Shown: positions 59,004 through 64,000 of the stretch, in pieces
Layout of the letters: every line of letters starts with the position of its first letter
Position numbering within the stretch: the stretch's first letter is position 1
Assembly: GCF_019977275.1 (NCBI RefSeq)
Contig: NZ_AP024650.1
Location: 2,170,001-2,234,000 of the forward strand
DNA from: Arthrobacter sp. StoSoilB19
GTDB taxonomy: Bacteria > Actinomycetota > Actinomycetes > Actinomycetales > Micrococcaceae
DNA length: 64,000 bases
Direction: 5' to 3'
The notes under the pieces: generated by a model
The model's database searches: none
What the model saw: only the letters and a program-made list of their open reading frames with translations
What the model was told of the DNA's origin: nothing
Made by a program: the position numbers and the translations under genes

Positions 59004-61241
59004 TCAGGAGATGTAGGAACCGCCTGGGCTCCAATGGATGACGCCGCCCTGGTAGTTTTGCGCGACGCCACCGTCGTTGCCCGTGGAGTACTCGTCACTT
59101 GTCGGGTAGCCGAGGCGCCCTGATTCGTACCCTGTTGAGGCCCAGATGGAGCGGATGCCGCCTACGGACATATGCGCTCCGGTGGCTGGGGACCAGACGA
59201 TGGCACCGCCCTGGTAGTTCTGGTAGACACCCCCGTCGCGCAGCCCGCCCACTTCGTTTGATACCGGGTAGCCGAGCTTGCCGCCCTCAAATCCCGACAC
59301 CGCCCATTCGCGACGGATGGCGCCAACAGAGATATGCGCTCCGGTGGCTGGGGACCAGACGATGGCGCCGCCCTGGTAGTTCTGGTAGGCACCTCCGTCC
59401 CGGAGCCCGCCAACTTCATCGGTCACCGGGTAGCCGAGGCCACCATTCTCAAATCCTGTCTCCGCCCACAGGCCGCGGATCGCCCCCACGGAAATGTGGG
59501 CCCCCGTCGCCGGTGACCAGACGATGGCGCCGCCCTGGTAGTTCTGGTAGGCACCTCCATCCCGGAGCCCGCCAACTTCATCGGTCACCGGGTAGCCGAG
59601 GCCACCAGCCTCAAATCCTGTCTCCGCCCACAGGCCTCGAATCGCGCCGGTGGAGACGTGAGCCCCGGACGCCGGCGAATAAAGGATGCAACCGTGCTCG
59701 AAACACTGGTACCCGCCGTTATCCCTGAGCCCATAGATCTCTCCCGTAGTGGCAGCTCCTAAGGCCCCGTTCAGGGACGCTGCCTTTACGGCAATCGGAG
59801 TCTGCGGGGCCGGAAACGCGACGGCCGCCAAGGCATCAATCAAGCCGGCGCCGCAGCCTCCTGGGCAGGTTCCCGGAAGGGGCCTGGCCGTTGCCTTCAG
59901 CTTCGCCTCGATCCGGGCTGGCGTCAGGGAGGGATCAGCGGCTTTCATCAGTGCGCCGACGGAGGCCGCCATCGGCGTCGCCATCGACGTTCCCATCAGG
60001 TAGCCGTACGCTTCTGCGCCTGGAGTGGTTGTTCCGGCGTTGTAGGTGGACAGGATGCCGGCACCTGTGTCGCCTCCCGGGGCCATGACGTCGACGGCGG
60101 CACCGAAGTTCGAGTACGAGGCTTTGGATCCGGACTGGTTGGTGGCACCGACCGTAATGACGTTGCTGCAGTTTGCCGGCGCATTGTTTTCGGCGAGCTG
60201 GCTTTCGTTGCCGGCAGCCACGAATACGGATGAGCCGCGGCTGACCGCCCCGTCAATGGCGGCCTGCAGGGTGGAAGGGCAGGCCGCCGCTCCCCCGACG
60301 CTCAGATTGATGGTTTTCGCCGGGTTCGCATTGGCGGGCACGCCGGAGACTGCTCCTCCGGAAGCCCACGTAATGCTGTCCGACACGTCCGAGAGGTAGC
60401 CGCTGCCGCAGTCACCAAGCGCGCGGACCGGCTCGATCTTCACGCCCGGAGCGGCGCCGCTGACTCCTTCACTGTTATTGGCGACAGCGGCGATAATCCC
60501 GGCGACATGGGTTCCGTGCCAGGAAGAATGGGCGGATGAGGTGGAACCGCAAGTCCCGGAGGTCCGGTAGTCCCCCGGGTCGGAGGCGTCCGGGTCCCTG
60601 CCGTCGCCGTCACTTGAAACGGTTGGGTCGGCGATCATGTCGTAGCCTGCCATGACGTTCGCGTTGAGATCGCTGTGGGCGGTTATGCCGGTGTCGATCA
60701 CCGCGACGATCTGGCCCGTACCCGTGGTTTTGTCCCAGACAGACGGAACCCTGATGCCGACGCCAGGGTCAGACAGAGCCCACTGCAAGGAGTAGTAGGT
60801 GTCGTTGGGGGTGTACGACGGATGCATGAGAATGTCAGGCTCCACGGATTCGACTTTGTCGTCCGCAGCGATGCTCTCCAGCACGCGCCTGGACTCCCCG
60901 GCATTGAGCCTGTGGCTTGTCTTGACCACCTTGGCGTCGCTGGCCGTGGTCTTGATCTCCCGCACGCCGATGGAGGCATGCCCGGCAGCCCTGGAATAGG
61001 TCTCGTCCCGCTCCGCGGCGCTGCCGGCCGCTGAGGGTTTGAACTTTACGATGAACTGGTCGGTGGGAGCTGGGGCATCCGGCAATTTCTCTGCGGCTGA
61101 AGGCCCGGGCAAGACGGGTTTGTCTGCGGCGTTTGCGGCTGGTGCGGTGGCTACGCCGGCGATCGTGGCTACCAACACCACCCCCATAGTCCGTAAGTAC
61201 GTGTATCCCTTCGTCACACCAGTCTTCATGCTCAGATTCAC
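59004..61241 (-). CDS. Secreted subtilisin-family protease with LGFP-type repeats
   Basis: 745 aa. Signal peptide 1-39 (GVVLVATIAGVATAPAANA), an I9-type propeptide (about 60-140), and the S8 catalytic domain with D183 (VIDTG), H242 (HGTHVAG), N345 (AAGNES) and S419 (GTSMATP). From residue 504 follow four 54-aa repeats and a 26-aa partial one, each with GLRDGGAYQNYQGGAIVWSP-like and LGYPVTDE segments (LGFP family). The repeats probably bind the cell envelope or carbohydrate. Start at Met1 or Met5. It is a single gene facing away from the PKS operon. Confidence 0.93.
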   Translation of the reverse strand: MNLSMKTGVTKGYTYLRTMGVVLVATIAGVATAPAANAADKPVLPGPSAAEKLPDAPAPTDQFIVKFKPSAAGSAAERDETYSRAAGHASIGVREIKTTASDAKVVKTSHRLNAGESRRVLESIAADDKVESVEPDILMHPSYTPNDTYYSLQWALSDPGVGIRVPSVWDKTTGTGQIVAVIDTGITAHSDLNANVMAGYDMIADPTVSSDGDGRDPDASDPGDYRTSGTCGSTSSAHSSWHGTHVAGIIAAVANNSEGVSGAAPGVKIEPVRALGDCGSGYLSDVSDSITWASGGAVSGVPANANPAKTINLSVGGAAACPSTLQAAIDGAVSRGSSVFVAAGNESQLAENNAPANCSNVITVGATNQSGSKASYSNFGAAVDVMAPGGDTGAGILSTYNAGTTTPGAEAYGYLMGTSMATPMAASVGALMKAADPSLTPARIEAKLKATARPLPGTCPGGCGAGLIDALAAVAFPAPQTPIAVKAASLNGALGAATTGEIYGLRDNGGYQCFEHGCILYSPASGAHVSTGAIRGLWAETGFEAGGLGYPVTDEVGGLRDGGAYQNYQGGAIVWSPATGAHISVGAIRGLWAETGFENGGLGYPVTDEVGGLRDGGAYQNYQGGAIVWSPATGAHISVGAIRREWAVSGFEGGKLGYPVSNEVGGLRDGGVYQNYQGGAIVWSPATGAHMSVGGIRSIWASTGYESGRLGYPTSDEYSTGNDGGVAQNYQGGVIHWSPGGSYIS
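59007..59732 (-). repeat. Tandem 162-bp coding repeats (LGFP-type)
   Basis: Four complete 162-nt units and a partial fifth encode the C-terminal 242 residues of the protease. Units 2 and 3 are nearly identical at protein level and very similar in DNA, a sign of recent duplication or gene conversion; units 4 and 5 are more diverged. Confidence 0.9.
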
Positions 61242-61410
61242 TCCCCTTGGCCTACGGTTCCACGGTGAGCTTACTAAGGCTTGGTTAACTCAGGGACCCC
61301 ACCATCATCCAGCCCCAGGGGAGGCTGACCGGTGGGCTGCTGACGCCGGGACAGCTGCCGGTGATCCGGACGGGGTCAAGGCAACCGCAAGGTCCTGCCT
61401 TGCCGGCATG

Positions 61411-61557
61411 CTAACGGCGGCGCTGCATTGAGGCCCCAACGACCGCGCCGATTCCCAACCCAAGCGCACAGCCCCAAAAAGGAGTATGGAACACCGCCAA
61501 ACCCACACTGATCCCGACGGCGGCACCAACCAGGCTGCAAATCCACAAAGCTTTATT
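61411..61557 (-). CDS. Small Gly-rich membrane protein
   Basis: About 48 aa from GTG 61557, where GGAG lies 6 nt upstream; a longer start at 61608 (65 aa) has a poorer ribosome site. Two membrane segments with Gly-zipper character (SLVGAAVGISVGLAVF and CALGLGIGAVVGA) are connected by HTPFWG, and the protein ends in MQRRR. I do not recognise a family. It may be a small membrane-stress or scaffold protein. Confidence 0.55.
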   Translation of the reverse strand, partial: NKALWICSLVGAAVGISVGLAVFHTPFWGCALGLGIGAVVGASMQRRR

Positions 61558-61682
61558 CACACATGTCTCCAGTACAGCGGGACTGACCTCTGCTCCTGCT
61601 GAGACCATACTGCATGCCGATTCCGCCTCCGCTCCCCCGCTTCATGTGAGGTCCTGGGTCAAGCTCGAGGAGGCGTGACGGC

Positions 61683-61688
61683 TAAGCT
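61683..61688 (+). promoter_or_regulatory. -10 element (TAAGCT) of the DUF3054 gene
   Basis: TAAGCT ends 7 nt before the ATG at 61696 and supports that start over the GTG at 61675. Confidence 0.4.
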
Positions 61689-61695
61689 CGAAACC

Positions 61696-62097
61696 ATGAG
61701 TTCCTTGAAAACGAAGGCGGCAGCTACAACGTCCGGAAAAACGGTGCTGGCAGCGGCGGCTGCCGATGTCGTGCTGATCCTTGCGTTCGCCGCCATCGGC
61801 CGCGACGCGCACCACCGCGAGGAGCCCATCCTGGGTGTGCTGCTGACTGCATGGCCCTTCCTTGCCGGCGCGGCAGCGGGATGGGTCGTTTCCCGCGCCT
61901 GGCGCAGCCCTTTGTCTGCCCTCCGGGCGGGTGTTCCGGTCTGGCTCGGCAGCCTCATCGGCGGCATGCTTTTGCGCGCGCTGACCGCACAGACGGTTGT
62001 CCTCCCCTTCGTCATCGTTGCCACGCTGGCCCTCGCAACGTTCCTCGTGGGCTACCGGCTCCTGGCTGCCGGTGCCGCGCGTCTCCGCCGCCGATAG
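61696..62097 (+). CDS. DUF3054 family membrane protein
   Basis: 133 aa from ATG 61696 (140 aa from GTG 61675). Four membrane segments: VLAAAAADVVLILAFAAIG, GVLLTAWPFLAGAAAGWVV, PVWLGSLIGGMLLRAL and VVLPFVIVATLALATFLVGYRLL, with the DUF3054 features FAAIGRDAHH and TAWPFLAG. Function unknown. The gene lies between a small membrane gene (divergent) and the Lrp-domain gene. Confidence 0.82.
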   Translation: MSSLKTKAAATTSGKTVLAAAAADVVLILAFAAIGRDAHHREEPILGVLLTAWPFLAGAAAGWVVSRAWRSPLSALRAGVPVWLGSLIGGMLLRALTAQTVVLPFVIVATLALATFLVGYRLLAAGAARLRRR

Positions 62098-62104
62098 GGG
62101 CTCT

Positions 62105-62119
62105 CCGCCCGAAGGGCGG
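62105..62119. terminator. Short hairpin after the DUF3054 gene
   Basis: CCGCCC-GAA-GGGCGG, a 6-bp stem with a 3-nt loop 8 nt after the stop. Weak, no T tract. Confidence 0.3.
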
Positions 62120-62212
62120 GCTGCCGGGAAAAGGACGCCCGTGTAATAGGCTGGCAGTAGAGAGAAACCTGCCGTGACTTGCTGCGGCGGAACTGATCGA
62201 AGGGGTACAAAC

Positions 62213-62494
62213 GTGGTCACCGCATTTGTTCTGATCAAGACTGACGCCGCCCGCATTCCCGAGACTGCGGAGGAAATCTCAGCCATCGAAGGCATCAGTG
62301 AGGTGTACTCCGTCACTGGAGAATGGGATCTGATTGCGGTGGCGCGTGTCCACCGGCACGAGGACCTGGCTGATGTTATCGCCGACCGGCTCTCCAAGGT
62401 TCCTGCAGTGGTCCACACCACCACGCACATCGCATTCCGGGCGTACTCACAGCACGATCTCGACGCTGCCTTTTCCCTGGGCTTCGAGCAGTAA
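62213..62494 (+). CDS. Free-standing Lrp/AsnC ligand-binding (RAM) domain protein
   Basis: 93 aa from GTG 62213 (AAGGGG 7 nt upstream). Only the RAM domain is present: TAFVLIKTDAARIPETAEEISAIEGI, VYSVTGEWDLIAVARV and AFRAYSQHDLDAAFSLG. There is no HTH, so it does not bind DNA itself; such proteins bind amino acids and may hetero-oligomerise with Lrp regulators. It is convergent with trpD, a position shared in related species and suggestive of a link to amino-acid sensing. Confidence 0.88.
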   Translation: MVTAFVLIKTDAARIPETAEEISAIEGISEVYSVTGEWDLIAVARVHRHEDLADVIADRLSKVPAVVHTTTHIAFRAYSQHDLDAAFSLGFEQ

Positions 62495-62509
62495 CCCGCC
62501 AAGCCGTCC

Positions 62510-63565
62510 TCAGGCGCGGGACAGGGACACCCAACGGTCCAGGACGGCTGCAGCGGCGCCGGAATCTATCGATTGCGCAGCCCGCGCGTAGGCCTTCTGC
62601 ATCCTCGCCAGGAACGGGCCTTCCGCTTCACGGTCGAAGGCAACCAGGCCTGCCGCCGCATTCACCAGGACCGCGTCCCGGGCAGGACCCTCCTTGCCGG
62701 CAAGCACGTCACGGACAACTCCTGCGTTTGCCACTGCATCACCGCCGCGAAGCTGCTCAACGGTGGCCAGGCTGATGCCGAGGTCCTCCGGGGAGAAGAA
62801 CAGTTCAGTGACGCCCCCGCCGCGGATCTCCCACACGGTGGACGGGCCGGTGGTGGTGAGTTCGTCCAGGCCGTCGTTGCCCCGGAACACCAGCCCCCTG
62901 CTCCCCCGCCGGGCCAGGACGCCTGCAACGAGCGGCGCCATCCGCGCATTGGCCACGCCGACGGCCGACGCCTGCACCTTGGCAGGGTTGGTCAGCGGTC
63001 CCAGGAAGTTGAATGCGGTAGGTATTGCCAATTCGCGCCGGGGTACCGCGGTATGGCGGAATGACGGGTGGAACACCTGCGCGAAACAGAATGTGATACC
63101 CGCCTCTTCGGCGTTCCGGGCCACCTGCGCAATGGACAGGTCGAGCCGGACGCCGAGCGCTTCGAGCACGTCAGCGGATCCCGACGACGACGACGCGGCC
63201 CGGTTGCCGTGCTTCACCACCTTTGCGCCGGCCCCGGCGGCCACAAGCGCGGCCATGGTGGAGATGTTGACGGTGTTAAGTTGGTCACCACCGGTGCCGA
63301 CGATATCCAGCTTCTCGCCGGAAATTTCCACCGGGTTGGCATGCGCCAGCATCGCCTCAACCAGGCCGGAAAGCTCATCCACGGTTTCGCCCTTGGCGCT
63401 GAGGGCCACCAGGAATCCGGCGATCTGGGCCGGCGTGGCTTCGCCGGACATGATGGTGTCCATGGCCCAGGACGTGTTCTCCGCCGTAAGGTCATTGCCC
63501 TTGATCAGTGCCGAGATCAGCCGGGGCCAGGTGTTGCCGGACGCTGCAGATGCCTGTGAAGTCAC
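62510..63565 (-). CDS. trpD: Anthranilate phosphoribosyltransferase
   Basis: 351 aa, GTG start. The PRPP-binding loop [15 protein letters not shown] (89-103), [21 protein letters not shown], and the [13 protein letters not shown] anthranilate-site segment are all present. It converts anthranilate and PRPP to phosphoribosyl-anthranilate, the second step of tryptophan synthesis. It stands outside a trp operon, next to ctaE on the opposite strand, as in other actinobacteria. Confidence 0.95.
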   Translation of the reverse strand: MTSQASAASGNTWPRLISALIKGNDLTAENTSWAMDTIMSGEATPAQIAGFLVALSAKGETVDELSGLVEAMLAHANPVEISGEKLDIVGTGGDQLNTVNISTMAALVAAGAGAKVVKHGNRAASSSSGSADVLEALGVRLDLSIAQVARNAEEAGITFCFAQVFHPSFRHTAVPRRELAIPTAFNFLGPLTNPAKVQASAVGVANARMAPLVAGVLARRGSRGLVFRGNDGLDELTTTGPSTVWEIRGGGVTELFFSPEDLGISLATVEQLRGGDAVANAGVVRDVLAGKEGPARDAVLVNAAAGLVAFDREAEGPFLARMQKAYARAAQSIDSGAAAAVLDRWVSLSRA

Positions 63566-63699
63566 CTGCTGATGCTATCGAGCGATGGCAGGCACTGACC
63601 AATGTGAACGGTGCCGGGAACTTTTCCGGGCAATTTCGCGTCTTTGTAGAAAAAGTCCTCCCAAAAGGCGGTTTGCGTTGGGCAGCACGGACTTTTACA

Positions 63700-63710
63700 G
63701 ACATAATGTC
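63700..63710. promoter_or_regulatory. Palindrome and promoter before ctaE
   Basis: GACAT-A-ATGTC, with CATAAT (63702-63707) at leaderless distance (6 nt) from the GTG at 63714 and TTGGGC (63678-63683) 18 bp upstream. The palindrome covers the -10 and could be an operator. Confidence 0.4.
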
Positions 63711-63713
63711 TAT

Positions 63714-64000
63714 GTGACATCTGCGACCCATGCCCCCAGTACCCCGGCGCACCCAACGCTGAACCGCCCCAACATGGTTTCTGTCGGAACCGTTGTGTGG
63801 CTGTCCAGCGAGTTGATGTTCTTCGCCGGTCTTTTCGCCATGTACTTCACGCTCCGCTCCACGAGCGGTGAAATGTGGGCTGAAGAGACAGCCAAGCTCA
63901 ACTTCCCCTTTGCGCTCGTCAACACGATTGTCCTTGTGGCCAGTTCCTTTACTTGCCAGATGGGCGTCTTCGCCGCAGAGCGGCTGCAGCCCCGGCGTAC
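63714..64000 (+). CDS. ctaE: Cytochrome c oxidase subunit III, N-terminal part (3' end outside window)
   Basis: The frame is open from GTG 63714 to the window end, about 95 codons. [37 protein letters not shown] and the following [28 protein letters not shown] are the first two helices of actinobacterial CtaE, part of the cytochrome aa3 oxidase that joins the bc1 complex. In related genomes qcrCAB follow. The divergent trpD gene is about 150 nt away. Confidence 0.92.
   Translation, partial: MTSATHAPSTPAHPTLNRPNMVSVGTVVWLSSELMFFAGLFAMYFTLRSTSGEMWAEETAKLNFPFALVNTIVLVASSFTCQMGVFAAERLQPRR

Noticed and set aside
58850..59041. 63-codon plus-strand open frame between the PKS and protease genes
   Set aside because: No ribosome site, no domain, and it runs into the 3' end of the protease gene.
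59007..59732. Regular repeats suggesting a CRISPR array
   Set aside because: The 162-bp period is coding, in frame and encodes LGFP-type units; there are no unique spacers.

Overview
The window is high-GC chromosomal DNA of an actinobacterium, most likely Arthrobacter or Pseudarthrobacter (Micrococcaceae). Evidence for this is a complete Pup-proteasome locus, the mycothiol gene mshC, RbpA, a GlgA/GlgM-type glycogen enzyme, and a naturally fused PafBC, an arrangement known from Arthrobacter. No phage, insertion sequence or CRISPR array is visible. The window reads as stable core plus lineage-specific chromosome. Taxonomy is inferred from gene content, not from a search.

Layout. 1-5.2 kb: end of a transglutaminase-like gene, a PNPOx-like flavoprotein, a zinc-ribbon SDR, and divergent glgC/glgA. 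5.2-11.8 kb: a lipid module, with acyl-CoA oxidase and its TetR regulator on the minus strand facing thiolase, FabG4-like reductase and MaoC-type dehydratase on the plus strand; a perfect 13-bp inverted repeat lies between the two starts. 11.8-16.4 kb: FUSC transporter, serine-hydrolase esterase, glutathionyl-hydroquinone-reductase-like GST, M50 peptidase and DUF4193 protein. 16.5-22.8 kb: two coupled GT9 glycosyltransferases, two tiny proteins around a foldable spacer, an MDR oxidoreductase, a PLD-type protein and YqeY. 22.8-29.7 kb: tRNA-Leu(GAG), M20 peptidase, acyl-CoA dehydrogenase-like flavoprotein, small proteins, aldo-keto reductase, UppP and MshC.

29.7-48.7 kb is the core of the window: PAC2 protein, HAD phosphatase, site-2 protease, TrmI, then arc (mpa), dop, pup, prcB, prcA, pafA, two FKBP isomerases, fused pafBC, a small membrane protein, tatA, tatC and a HelY-type helicase. 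Dop deamidates the C-terminal Gln of Pup, PafA attaches Pup to substrate lysines, ARC threads pupylated proteins into the PrcAB chamber, and PafBC is the DNA-damage regulator encoded with them. Gene order resembles the Rv2136c-Rv2092c stretch of Mycobacterium tuberculosis as I remember it.

48.7-64 kb: amidohydrolase, polyprenol-phosphate mannosyltransferase, rbpA, an NfeD/SPFH pair, an RlmA-like methyltransferase, peptide deformylase, an NTF2-like protein, a type III PKS - methyltransferase - FAD monooxygenase operon, a secreted subtilase with LGFP-type repeats, small membrane proteins, an Lrp-type ligand-binding domain, trpD and the start of ctaE. Many genes have a -10-like hexamer 6 or 7 nt before the start codon, which suggests widespread leaderless transcription. 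I found no clearly unprecedented multi-gene system. The best leads are enzymes with substituted catalytic residues (SDR, aldo-keto reductase, PLD), the TetR operator, the foldable spacer at 18972-19053, the phenolic-lipid operon and the LGFP-repeat protease.
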